Positions 7,816-16,545 of a stretch of 16,545 nt of DNA are shown one piece after another. The position numbers and the translations under genes are program-made. Numbering within the stretch: the first letter of the stretch is position 1; the number at the start of each line of letters is the position of its first letter. The stretch is from Planctomycetota bacterium (GTDB lineage Bacteria > Planctomycetota > PUPC01), in contig PWKM01000026.1 in assembly GCA_003559755.1 (NCBI GenBank), positions 1-16,545 on the forward strand, in the 5' to 3' direction. Below the pieces are notes generated by a model. That model was given only the letters and a program-made list of their open reading frames with translations. It searched no databases and was not told the origin of the DNA.

Positions 7816-10473
7816 ATGAGAATCGCCTTGATGTCGTTAATGACGGTACTGCTGGCAGCCGGATACGCGATGGGAGATGTCACTTTCACCACCGAACCCG
7901 AAGCGGCAGTAGTGGACGGCCGGGTGACGGTGACGTTTGCCGTCAGCGAGCCGACCGATGTCGAGGTGACGATCCTCGACAGCGACGGCGCGGCTGTTCG
8001 ATACCTGGCAGCGGGTGTCATCGGCGGGGCCAACCCACCGCCGGAACCGCTGCAGCGGGGCCTGCGTCAGACCATCGAGTGGGACGGCCTGAACGACAAC
8101 GGACAGCGGGCAGAAAACGGCCCGTTCACCGCCCGCGTTCGGACGGGCCTCAGCCCGCAGTTCGACCGGTACATCGGGGCCTGTCCCCACAGTCAGGGCT
8201 CGCCGGTCGGCCTGGGAACCGATCCCGATGGAAACCTGTTCGTTATCTCCCGATGGGTGGCCCCGAACGGCCACTACCCCGGGATGGAGATCAAGAGTTT
8301 CGACCGGGAAGGCAACTATGTCCGCCAGATCATGCCCTACTCGGCCCAGCTCGAAGAGGAGCAGCGAAGCGGCGTGCAGTGGATCGAGACGAAAGACGGG
8401 GACGTTGTTCCCCTCGTTTATCACGGCAACAACCATCTCATCTATCCCCAGGCCGGAGCATCGAGCCGACAGAGCATCGTGTTTCGGCCCGACGGGAAGA
8501 TGGTCACAACGAACGCCCCGATGGGAGACGGGCCATACGGTTTCGGCAATGCCAACCGCCGGCTGATCGTGCTCGGATCCGACAGCAGCGTCGAGGACGA
8601 CTACCTCGGCCCGCTCATCGTTCGAAGGGAATTGGGCGGCAGCGGATACATCACACTCGCCCTGTCGCCGGACGGGGAGACGATCTATGCGGCCGGCCAC
8701 CGTAATCGAGGAGGTGCGCCGGTCCCGGCCGTGCTGCGGACCACGTGGGACGCCGAGGGCGAGCCGGAGGTCTTTCTGGGCAACCCCGAGGAGGCCGGGG
8801 CAGAACCGGCCGGGCTGGTCGAACCCCGCGGACTTGCTGTGGATGGTGAGGGCAACCTGTACGTGGCCGACAACGCCGCCGGCCGTATCGCCGTGTTCTC
8901 GCCCGAGGGCGAGCTGGTCAATGAACTCGCCGTCGATCATCCGGACACGGTTGCCATTCATCGGGAAACCGGCGCAATCTATGTGCTCACCATCCGGCCC
9001 GATCCCGACCGGAACCGCAGCGCCCGCTGGAGCCAGGGCCACAACTGGAACGCCGGAAAACGGGTCCTGAAGTTCGACAACATCGAGGCGGAGAGGCCCT
9101 CGGCCTCCCTGGAACTGCCCAACAGCCCGGCCCGGACTCTTTTCTGCCTGGACGAGTCTGAGGAGCAGGCCGTTCTGTGGCTCGCTAATTTTTCCTACGG
9201 AGACAGCCAGGTCAAACGGTTTGTCGATCGCGGCGATTCATTCAGCCCGCTGGAAGAACCCATCCGGGCGCGCGTGGCTAATGGCGCCATCGGGACCAAC
9301 TACATCGACATCGAGGTGGACCCGCTGAACAGAGAACTCCTGGTCGGCAAGGTGACGGCCAGCCGTTACGACACACGAACGGGCGAATACCTGGGACGGG
9401 TCCAGTTCGCCGGTCATCGGCGGATGGCCCGAGCTCAATGGGGTGAACTCGCCTTCGCCGCCGATGGCCAGACCATCCTGCACCAGACCGCGATGAACAA
9501 CCTCTTCAGGTTCGACCGCCAGGGCAACCCTGTCGAGTGGCCGGCATACCGGGAAAACGACCGGCTCCCCCACGAGGTCCTCGGCGACCTGCCCCAGGGG
9601 TTCATGCATTCCCGCGGGCTCGACGCCGCTCCCGACGGCGGGTTCTACGTGCTGCACCACAGGGATTTCCGCAGTTGGAATAACGGACGGGTCAGCCGGG
9701 TCGGCCCGGACGGCAGGGTCGTCCAGGAGAACATCATCGAGACCGATGTCGCGGTCGGCGGCGTGCGAGTCGATCGCAGCGGGAACATCTACGTCGGTGT
9801 CCATGTCAAACCGGCCGAGAAGCTCGTGCCGGAATGGTTCGATATCTTCCCCTACGGCCACCTGCTCCCGGCGAGGGAGCCGGATGTTCCCGCCGGCTGG
9901 GGTACAGAGCCCGGCCAGCTTCCGCCCGAGGTCGCCCCGTGGTACGCCGAGCAATACGGATCGCTGGTCAAGTTCCGCCCGGACGGCGGCCGGGTGGTAT
10001 TCGATGAGAATGGCGACTATTTCGCGCCGAACATCGGCGGCGACCGAGGCAGTTGGGCCCCGAACTGGCGGTCGGCCCCCGGCGTGCTCCGAGCCGACGG
10101 GGTCGACTGGATGTGGTACGGGCTGGCGCCCATACCGTCACGGCGGGGTACCTCCAGAGCGCTCGGCGGCCCCCGATGCAATTGTCAGACGGCCCGGTTC
10201 GATCTCGACGCACACGAACGCCTTTACGTGCCCGACATCTTCCGGTTCGGTGTTGCCGTCCTCGACCGGTCGGGCAACCTGATCACCCGGTTCGGCCAAT
10301 ACGGGAATCAGGATGATGAGGGCGACGGCTCCTACATCCCGTTGGGCTGGCCGCACGCCGTTGCTGCATCGAGCGATGCCGTGTTCGTCGCCGACATGGT
10401 CAACCACCGCGTCGTGCGGGTGAACCTGGAAGCGACGCTCGAGGCATCCTGCGAGCTGCCCGCGGTTGAATGA
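7816..10473 (+). CDS. Secreted FlgD-Ig / NHL beta-propeller protein, paralogue 2
   Basis: This is the second tandem copy, 885 residues, of unknown function. An in-frame ATG at 7759 would put an arginine-rich stretch before the signal peptide and lies on the -10 region. ATG 7816, with AGGAGG at 7804-7809 and a 6-base spacer, is therefore the start. The signal peptide probably ends at Ala-Met-Gly (18-20), followed by the same DVTFTTEPEAAVVDGR beginning as copy 1. Domain order is the same: FlgD-like Ig (about 22-110), then NHL-type blades with the clearest unit at about 337-378. The WFDIFP block starts at residue 674, C-x-C is Cys788/Cys790 and the FGQYGNQDD block lies near the end. It is closest to copy 1 in the Ig domain and in blade 334-375, but resembles copy 3 in other places (GHNWNAGKR, GGPRCNCQ), giving a mosaic look. 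Extra cysteines (IGACPHS, LFCLDES, SCELP) are not shared by all copies. Confidence 0.9.
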   Translation: MRIALMSLMTVLLAAGYAMGDVTFTTEPEAAVVDGRVTVTFAVSEPTDVEVTILDSDGAAVRYLAAGVIGGANPPPEPLQRGLRQTIEWDGLNDNGQRAENGPFTARVRTGLSPQFDRYIGACPHSQGSPVGLGTDPDGNLFVISRWVAPNGHYPGMEIKSFDREGNYVRQIMPYSAQLEEEQRSGVQWIETKDGDVVPLVYHGNNHLIYPQAGASSRQSIVFRPDGKMVTTNAPMGDGPYGFGNANRRLIVLGSDSSVEDDYLGPLIVRRELGGSGYITLALSPDGETIYAAGHRNRGGAPVPAVLRTTWDAEGEPEVFLGNPEEAGAEPAGLVEPRGLAVDGEGNLYVADNAAGRIAVFSPEGELVNELAVDHPDTVAIHRETGAIYVLTIRPDPDRNRSARWSQGHNWNAGKRVLKFDNIEAERPSASLELPNSPARTLFCLDESEEQAVLWLANFSYGDSQVKRFVDRGDSFSPLEEPIRARVANGAIGTNYIDIEVDPLNRELLVGKVTASRYDTRTGEYLGRVQFAGHRRMARAQWGELAFAADGQTILHQTAMNNLFRFDRQGNPVEWPAYRENDRLPHEVLGDLPQGFMHSRGLDAAPDGGFYVLHHRDFRSWNNGRVSRVGPDGRVVQENIIETDVAVGGVRVDRSGNIYVGVHVKPAEKLVPEWFDIFPYGHLLPAREPDVPAGWGTEPGQLPPEVAPWYAEQYGSLVKFRPDGGRVVFDENGDYFAPNIGGDRGSWAPNWRSAPGVLRADGVDWMWYGLAPIPSRRGTSRALGGPRCNCQTARFDLDAHERLYVPDIFRFGVAVLDRSGNLITRFGQYGNQDDEGDGSYIPLGWPHAVAASSDAVFVADMVNHRVVRVNLEATLEASCELPAVE

Positions 10474-10531
10474 CAATGAATCCAACCGGCTCCGTTTTGG
10501 GCCACGGGTGGCGTGACCGGATGCAAGCAGG

Positions 10532-10537
10532 TATAAT
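10532..10537 (+). promoter_or_regulatory. Probable -10 box of the third propeller gene
   Basis: A perfect TATAAT lies 84 bases before the start codon in the 142-base gap after copy 2, giving a leader of about 70 bases, longer than for copies 1 and 2. It sits between an imperfect inverted repeat (CCGGATGC at 10517-10524 and GCATCGG at 10548-10554). No good -35 is visible. Confidence 0.45.
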
Positions 10538-10615
10538 GTATGTAATCGCATCGGACGCAAGCCGGCGAACAGTGACTTGATTGGGTGTTTCTCAGATTCT
10601 GTAGGAGGATGAGCA

Positions 10616-13312
10616 ATGAAAGCCGCTTTGATGACAATAGTGTTGGTGCTGGTTATGGCTGGTGGGGTGATGGCGGACGAGCCGTTTACCGCCGAGCCGA
10701 CAGCGGCCATAGAAGACGGCCGGGTTACCATAACATTTGCTGTCCCTGAGCCAATCGACGTCGAAGTCTCGATCCTCGACGGCGAGGGGAAGGTCGTCCG
10801 AAACCTGGCAGCCGGGTATATCGGCGGGCAGACTCCTCCTCCGGCCCCGCTCCAGCGTGGGCTGCGCCAGACCCTGCAGTGGGATGGTTTGAACGATGCG
10901 GGCGAACCGGCGGTTGGCGGCCCCTTCCGGGCAAGAGTCCGAACAGGCCTCAGCCCACAGTTCGACCGCTTCATCGGCGACGCGCCCGCGAATCAGGGCG
11001 GCGCCGTCGGACTCGGCGTCAATCCGGAAGGCAACCTGTTCGTCATATCAAGATGGTCCGCCCCCAACCAACACTATCCGGGGATGGAGATCAAGAGCTT
11101 CGATCGGGACGGCCGCTATCTCCGACAGATCATGCCCTATTCGGCTCAACTCCCGGAAGAAAAGAGAAGCGGCGTCCAGTGGATCGAGACGAAGGACGGC
11201 GACAAAGTTCCCTTGGTCTATCACGGGAACAACCACAGCATCTACCCGCAAGCCGGAGCGACCACACGGCAGAGTATCGTGTTCCGGGCCGACGGCAAGA
11301 TGGCCACGACCAACGCCCCGATGGGCGACGGTCCCTACGGGTTCGGCAATGCCGACCGCCGGGTCGTCGTGTTCGGCCCCGACAGCAGCGTCGAGGACGA
11401 TTACCTCGGCCCGCGCATTGCACGACGGGAATGGGGCGGCGGCGGTTACATCACCCTCGCCCTCTCGCCCGACGGCGAGACCATCTACGCCGCCGGTTAC
11501 CGCAGAAGAAATGTACCGGTCCCCGCAGTGACCCGTACCACCTGGGACGCCGAGGGCGAGCCGGAGGTTTTCCTCGGCAACGCGGGTGAACCGGGCGCAG
11601 AGCCGGCGGGCCTGGTCGAGCCGCGTGGATTGGCGGTGGACTCGGACGGCAATCTGTACATCGCGGACAACGCCGCCGGGCGGATCGCGGTGTTCTCGCC
11701 CGAGGGAGAACTGGTCAATGAACTCGCCATCGATCATCCGGACACGGTCGCCGTTCATCGCGAGACCGGGGCGGTCTATGTGCTCACCATCCGGCCTGAT
11801 CCCGATCGCAACCAAAGTGGACGATGGACCCAGGGCCACAACTGGAACGCCGGAAAACGGCTCCTGAAGTTCGAAAGCATCGAGGCCGAAGAGCCGATGG
11901 CCACGATGGACATCCCGACCAGTCCGGTCAAGACGTACTTCGTGCTCGATGACTCGCAGGAGGACGAGACCGTCCTCTGGCTGGCGGACTACTCCTGGGG
12001 CGACCGAGGCCGGGTGAAACGCTTCGTCGACCGTGGCGACAGTTTCGGCCCGATGGAGGAGGCCATTCGGGACCGGCTGCCCGACGGCAGGGTGCCGGTC
12101 GGCTACCTCAACATCACGGTCGATCCGCACAGCGAAGAGGTATGGGTCGGCCGGTATGAAGGCGCCCACTCCTGGCAGGGCGAGCCGTCGGCCCGCCGCT
12201 TCTGTGGCCGAACCGGCCAATTCCACGAATTGGTCACTTTCCGAACGCGACTGACTCGCCCGGCGTGGGGCGAAATCCAATTCTCGGCCTGCGGCCAATA
12301 CATCCTCCACCAGGGGACCTGGCCGGAGTTGTACCGGTTTGATCGGCGGGGCAACCCCGCGCCGTGGCCGGGCCGGGATCAAGCCGACAATGAAAATGAA
12401 TGGGCGCCCAACCAGGTTGCCGGCGAACTGGCCCAGGGGTTCATGAACCCACGCGGACTGGATGCCGCGCCGGACGGCGGCTTCTATATCCTCCACCACG
12501 CATCCGGCCGTGCCTTCCGCGACGGGCGGGTCAGCCGAATCGGTCCGGACGGCACCGTCGTCTCGACCGATATCGTCCACACCGACGTGCCGGTGGGCGG
12601 CATGCGTGTCGGCCGAGACGGATCGGTCTATGTCGGTGTACACATGAAACCGGCCGGACAGCAGGTGCCGGACTGGTTTGACATCTTCCCGGGCGGCCAC
12701 CTGCTCCCGCAGCGAGTGCCGGACACACCCGCTGGCTGGGGGACGGAACCGGGACAGCTCCCGCCCGAGGTCGCAATGTGGTATGCCGAGCAGTACGGGA
12801 TGCTTGTCCGGTTCAAGCCCGAGGGCGGCAAAATTGTCTTCGATGAGAACGGCCAATACTTCGCTCCCCAGATTGGCGGCGAGCGAGGCGGCTGGGCCCC
12901 CGGCTGGCGAGATGCACCGGGCGTACTCAGGGCCGAGGGCACCGACCTGATGTGGTACGGCCTGTCGCCCATCCCGTCACGCCGCGGCACCTCTGCCGCT
13001 CTTGGCGGGCCGCGCTGCAACTGCCAGACGCCTCGGTTCGACCTGGACGGGCAAGAGCGCATCTATGTGCCCGACCCGTTCCGCTTCAGCATCGCCGTCC
13101 TCGACAAGGCCGGCAATCTGATCACCCGGTTCGGACAATACGGCAACCAGGACGACGAGGGCGACGGTTCGTACATCCCGTTCGGGTGGCCATACGTCGC
13201 GGCGACGTCCAACGAGGCGATCTACGTGGGCGACCTGGTCAACTCCCGCATCGTTCGAGTGACACTCGACGCGACGAACGAGGCGGAGCTCGATCTGCCC
13301 GAAGTCGAGTAA
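10616..13312 (+). CDS. Secreted FlgD-Ig / NHL beta-propeller protein, paralogue 3
   Basis: This is the third and most divergent tandem copy, 898 residues. AGGAGG at 10603-10608 with a 7-base spacer sets the start at 10616; the ATG at 10609 is out of frame. The signal peptide is MKAALMTIVLVLVMAGGVMA, with cleavage likely after Ala20. The FlgD-like Ig domain has the same loop (here PPPAPLQRGL), and NHL-type blades follow, including SDGNLYIADNAAGRIAVFSPEGEL. Length differs mainly in the middle: a rewritten section (about residues 510-570) carries two cysteines absent from the others (RRFCGRTG and SACGQY), and a short insertion rich in Asn, Glu and Trp (DNENEWAPNQ) precedes the next blade. The C-x-C motif is Cys801/Cys803. 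FCLD of copies 1 and 2 is FVLD here, so the C-x-C pair holds the only cysteines conserved in all three. A strong terminator at 13383-13417 ends the array. Function unknown; exported and soluble by prediction. Confidence 0.9.
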   Translation: MKAALMTIVLVLVMAGGVMADEPFTAEPTAAIEDGRVTITFAVPEPIDVEVSILDGEGKVVRNLAAGYIGGQTPPPAPLQRGLRQTLQWDGLNDAGEPAVGGPFRARVRTGLSPQFDRFIGDAPANQGGAVGLGVNPEGNLFVISRWSAPNQHYPGMEIKSFDRDGRYLRQIMPYSAQLPEEKRSGVQWIETKDGDKVPLVYHGNNHSIYPQAGATTRQSIVFRADGKMATTNAPMGDGPYGFGNADRRVVVFGPDSSVEDDYLGPRIARREWGGGGYITLALSPDGETIYAAGYRRRNVPVPAVTRTTWDAEGEPEVFLGNAGEPGAEPAGLVEPRGLAVDSDGNLYIADNAAGRIAVFSPEGELVNELAIDHPDTVAVHRETGAVYVLTIRPDPDRNQSGRWTQGHNWNAGKRLLKFESIEAEEPMATMDIPTSPVKTYFVLDDSQEDETVLWLADYSWGDRGRVKRFVDRGDSFGPMEEAIRDRLPDGRVPVGYLNITVDPHSEEVWVGRYEGAHSWQGEPSARRFCGRTGQFHELVTFRTRLTRPAWGEIQFSACGQYILHQGTWPELYRFDRRGNPAPWPGRDQADNENEWAPNQVAGELAQGFMNPRGLDAAPDGGFYILHHASGRAFRDGRVSRIGPDGTVVSTDIVHTDVPVGGMRVGRDGSVYVGVHMKPAGQQVPDWFDIFPGGHLLPQRVPDTPAGWGTEPGQLPPEVAMWYAEQYGMLVRFKPEGGKIVFDENGQYFAPQIGGERGGWAPGWRDAPGVLRAEGTDLMWYGLSPIPSRRGTSAALGGPRCNCQTPRFDLDGQERIYVPDPFRFSIAVLDKAGNLITRFGQYGNQDDEGDGSYIPFGWPYVAATSNEAIYVGDLVNSRIVRVTLDATNEAELDLPEVE

Positions 13313-13382
13313 AAACATAGCTCGTTGCCGGAGGCCGCCGCGTTGCGTTCGTCGGCCAGGGCAGGGCGTACCCTCTGTTGGT

Positions 13383-13424
13383 ATGGGCGAGGGACTTGAT
13401 ATATGTCCCTCGCCCATCTTGTTT
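13383..13424 (+). terminator. Intrinsic terminator after the paralogue array
   Basis: A perfect 13-base inverted repeat (13383-13395 and 13405-13417) with a 9-base loop is followed by CTTGTTT. The stem is GC-rich, with two A/T pairs at its base. It starts 71 bases after the stop codon of copy 3 and would end transcription coming from the array. Its short T-run is modest but adequate. Having A and T only at the far left, it is a poor terminator in the opposite direction. Confidence 0.8.
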
Positions 13425-13544
13425 GCCTCCCCTTCGTGAAGCCCGCCCCATCGACATTGCCCGGGCAATTATCGCAATCGGAATTCTGGGTTCGGTCGGC
13501 CATGCCGGATCACGATCCCAGCCGTCAATACGATGCCAAGGGGC

Positions 13545-13572
13545 TTGCAGTCCGTTCGGGCGCGGATATACT
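13545..13572 (+). promoter_or_regulatory. Possible promoter of the glycosyltransferase gene
   Basis: TTGCAG (13545-13550), 16 bases, then TATACT (13567-13572). The -35 matches the consensus at only three positions, the -10 at five. The predicted start near 13579 would exclude translation starts at 13403 and 13502. Confidence 0.45.
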
Positions 13573-13639
13573 GGCACCGGGTCCGACGATGAGGAAGGCC
13601 AAACTAAACCGCGCTCAATTACGCGCCGAGAATGCAGCT

Positions 13640-14665
<1,026 letters not shown>

Positions 14666-14795
14666 TTCGGGGCCGCTCCCGCCCTCACTCCCGCAACCCT
14701 CCCCGTTGTGAGCCATCTCAGGGCCAATGGTTCGAATGATGATGAGATTGGAGCAGCCGGGGAGAGTCGGGGGGGCAGGCGGTTATCGGCCACCC

Positions 14796-16223
14796 TCAAT
14801 ATCTGATTCGGCGGCGAGAGGATGGGATGCCGAGTTCTTTTCGATACTTGCTGATCGTCCGACGAGCGACGGTCACGCCCTTTTCCTTCAGCTTTTCCAC
14901 GATATCGCCGTCGCTGAGCGGGTCCGTCTTGTCCTCGTTATCGACCGTCTCCCGCAGGAGGTCCTGCACGGTTTCACGCGATACGCCGTTCCCTCCGGGC
15001 TTCCCGTTGGCGCTGCCTGCGAAGAAGAACTTGATGTCGAACAGGCCCCTCGGGGTGTCGGCATACTTGCCCGCGATGGCCCGGCTCACGGTGGAGACGT
15101 GAACGCCTGCGGCATCCGCGACCACGCTCATCTTCAGCGGCTTGAGATAACGGATTCCCTTGTCCAGGAACTCGCGCTGATATCGGACAACCTCGCGCAT
15201 AATGGTCTCGAGCGTCTGTCGGCGCTGCTGGATCGAGTCGATGAGCCACCTGGCCGACTCGAGCTTCTTGCGAACGTATGCCTTCTCTTTATCCGACGCC
15301 TCTTTGGATTTGAGGATGCGCAGATAGTTGCTGCTGATGCGCAGTTGGGGGACGTAATCGTCGCACATCTCAATTTCGTATCCCCCGTTAACCTGGATCA
15401 CGCGCACGTCCGGAAAGACATACTTCGGCTGCTCACTGGTGTAGATGGCGCCCGGTTTGGGGTGCAGGTGCCCGATGAAGGCGGCGGCCTCGCGCACCTC
15501 GGCCATCGATCGGCCGGTCTTCCGACAGATTTTGGGATACCGGTTGCCCTCGAGATCACGAAGGTGATCGGCGATCAGGGTGCGGACCAGGTCGTATTCA
15601 CCGTCTTTATCGGCGAGTTGCAGCAACAGGCATTCTCTGAGATCGCGGGCGGCGACGCCGGGCGGATCGAGCGTCTGCACAATCGCCAAAACGCGCTCGG
15701 CTTCCTCAACGGCGGTCCCCGGCGGCATGGACTCGACGATTTCGTCCAGGCCGTATTGGAGGTAGCCGTTGTCGTCGAGGTTGAAGATAATGTTTTCTGC
15801 TATCGCCTCCGACCGCTCGTCGAGATCGAGCAGTGAAAGCTGGTTTGCCAGGTACTGCTGCAGCGATAATGGGGGGGCGGCCGTGTTCTCCATAGCATCG
15901 CGCTTGGATTCGGAATCGTCCCCTCTTGCCCGAGCCGGTGCCTGCGACGAATAGTCCAGCATTCGCTCCTCGAGGTCGATCATCTTGTCGAATTCGGACT
16001 CGTCGTGGGTACGCTCATCGGTCGGCTCCGCGATGATGTCCGGCTCCTCTCGCGAGATTTCCTGTTCCTCGAGAATGGGATTCTCTTCGACCTCCTGCTT
16101 GATGCGCTGCTCGAGTTCGAGTGTCGTCAGTTGCAGGATCTCGATGGACTGGATGATCTGCGGGGCAAGCCGAAGCTGCATCTCCTGCTTCTGGGCGATA
16201 GACAGGTCCATCTTCATCGGCAT
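14796..16223 (-). CDS. rpoN: RNA polymerase sigma-54 factor
   Basis: Sigma-54 directs RNA polymerase to -24/-12 promoters and needs an AAA+ enhancer-binding activator to open them. Seen in 475 residues: an N-terminal Gln/Leu-rich region I that contacts activators (IAQKQEMQLRLAPQIIQSIEILQLT); an acidic, low-complexity region II (about 50-115); the core-binding domain with LDDNGYL and LDPPGVAARDLRECLLLQL; a helix-turn-helix at about 365-400 (ADAAGVHVSTVSRAIAGKY); and at the C-terminus the RpoN box ARRTISKYRK (453-462) that reads the -24 element. Length is typical of the family. Of the three close ATGs (MPMKM), the first is favoured by GAGAGGG eight bases upstream (16232-16238). recR lies 60 bp upstream on the same strand, so they may share a transcript. 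No regulator for sigma-54 and no clear -24/-12 promoter was found in this window, so its targets are elsewhere or undetected. Confidence 0.96.
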   Translation of the reverse strand: MPMKMDLSIAQKQEMQLRLAPQIIQSIEILQLTTLELEQRIKQEVEENPILEEQEISREEPDIIAEPTDERTHDESEFDKMIDLEERMLDYSSQAPARARGDDSESKRDAMENTAAPPLSLQQYLANQLSLLDLDERSEAIAENIIFNLDDNGYLQYGLDEIVESMPPGTAVEEAERVLAIVQTLDPPGVAARDLRECLLLQLADKDGEYDLVRTLIADHLRDLEGNRYPKICRKTGRSMAEVREAAAFIGHLHPKPGAIYTSEQPKYVFPDVRVIQVNGGYEIEMCDDYVPQLRISSNYLRILKSKEASDKEKAYVRKKLESARWLIDSIQQRRQTLETIMREVVRYQREFLDKGIRYLKPLKMSVVADAAGVHVSTVSRAIAGKYADTPRGLFDIKFFFAGSANGKPGGNGVSRETVQDLLRETVDNEDKTDPLSDGDIVEKLKEKGVTVARRTISKYRKELGIPSSRRRIRY

Positions 16224-16283
16224 CGGTCACACCCTCTCAGTATGCTCTGCAACGATAAGCGCTGTCATATTCTCGGCTGATAA

Positions 16284-16545
16284 TCAGGTGTCTTTAGCCG
16301 GCAGAGGCCGGCGTCCTGCAATCGCGCCGGCAACTGTGCCACGGGCGGCATACTCTATCTGTCCACCCGCCGGGACACCTCGTGCCAGCATCGACACAGT
16401 GACGCCCAGCGGCCGCAACTGCTCGGCAAGGTAGTTTGCCGTCGCATCGCCTTCCGTGTCGGGGTTGGTGGCGATGATTACCTCATTGATGCCGCCCTCA
16501 CCGACCCGCCGCAGCAGAAGATCAATGCTCAAGTCCTCGGGATGC
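16284..16545 (-). CDS. recR: Recombination protein RecR, C-terminal part (5' end outside window)
   Basis: RecR works with RecF and RecO to load RecA on gapped single-stranded DNA. Only the last 86 or so residues are visible: the end of the Toprim domain with EVIIATNPDTEGDATANYLAEQL, then the family's C-terminal signature (ARGVPAGGQIEYAARGTVAGAIAGR), which matches the usual IARGVPvGGeLEYaD-type ending. The frame stays open through the window edge and reads HPEDLSIDLLLRRV before the visible part, so the TTG at 16532 is an internal codon and not the start. rpoN follows 60 bp downstream. RecR is about 200 residues in full. Confidence 0.95.
   Translation of the reverse strand, partial: HPEDLSIDLLLRRVGEGGINEVIIATNPDTEGDATANYLAEQLRPLGVTVSMLARGVPAGGQIEYAARGTVAGAIAGRRPLPAKDT

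Larger units (their letters stand above)
5031..13312 (+). repeat. Tandem triplication of a long secreted propeller gene with its leader
   Basis: Three genes of 2,658, 2,658 and 2,697 bases, all on the plus strand, encode proteins that align along nearly their full length. The ribosome-site leaders of copies 1 and 2 are almost identical too (AGGAGG, a 6-base spacer ending in AAAG, then ATG). By eye, the first 99 mature residues of copies 1 and 2 differ at about 10 positions. Several DNA stretches are perfectly shared, for example 59 bases at 6090-6148 and 8872-8930. No transposase or flanking direct repeat was seen, so ordinary tandem duplication is the simplest origin. Confidence 0.9.
13313..13639. 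other. 327-base gap between paralogue 3 and the glycosyltransferase
   Basis: The gap holds the terminator at 13383-13424 and a likely promoter at 13545-13572. In-frame ATGs at 13403, 13502 and 13589 could in principle extend the glycosyltransferase into it, but the first lies in the terminator loop and the second precedes the promoter. I see no other gene, RNA or repeat here. Confidence 0.5.

Noticed and set aside
6339..8033. Long antisense frames across the propeller genes (also 11048-12856, 7837-9042 and 10138-10974 minus)
   Set aside because: Frames of this kind arise in GC-rich coding DNA. They recur at the same place in each copy simply because the copies are paralogous, and they cross promoters and gene borders.
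14666..14795. Bidirectional terminator between the glycosyltransferase and rpoN
   Set aside because: I found GC-rich runs but no stem of useful length followed by a T-run on either strand.
16530..16532. TTG at 16532 as the start of a short 82-residue gene
   Set aside because: The frame continues upstream with RecR-like residues to the window edge, so this is the inside of recR.

Overview
The window looks like chromosomal DNA from a GC-rich Gram-negative bacterium. My best guess is a planctomycete (Planctomycetota, Phycisphaerae-like). That rests on the mix of a multi-PDZ site-2 protease, a sigma-54 gene and very large secreted FlgD-Ig/NHL propeller paralogues, not on any marker-gene comparison, so treat it as an inference. 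No phage, IS element, CRISPR array, tRNA or rRNA was seen.

Layout: (1) 2-3696, plus strand: a compact housekeeping block made of the 3' part of a membrane site-2 metalloprotease with several PDZ domains, mnmG (tRNA wobble-uridine modification), and a small membrane-anchored protein of unknown role that overlaps mnmG by 4 bases. (2) 3790-4843, minus strand: a lipoprotein of unknown function with its own sigma-70-type promoter. (3) 4976-13312, plus strand: three tandem paralogous genes, each for an 885-898 residue exported protein with a FlgD-like Ig domain followed by NHL-type beta-propeller repeats. Each has a TATAMT -10 box and a strong AGGAGG ribosome site, with gaps of only 115 and 142 bp between genes. 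(4) 13383-14665: an intrinsic terminator closing the tandem array, a promoter, and a plus-strand membrane-bound family 2 glycosyltransferase of the polyprenyl-phosphate type. (5) 14796-16545, minus strand: rpoN (sigma-54) lying 60 bp downstream of the 3' end of recR.

The accessory part of the window is the paralogue array. The proteins are similar along almost their whole length. The only cysteines kept in all three form a C-x-C motif near the C-terminus, and two long blocks that are not ordinary NHL sequence are almost invariant. Stretches of near-identical DNA between neighbouring copies suggest recent duplication or gene conversion. I can describe the family but cannot assign a function; this is the most likely undescribed system here. 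The flanking genes are ordinary core functions and I see no functional link between them and the array beyond proximity.
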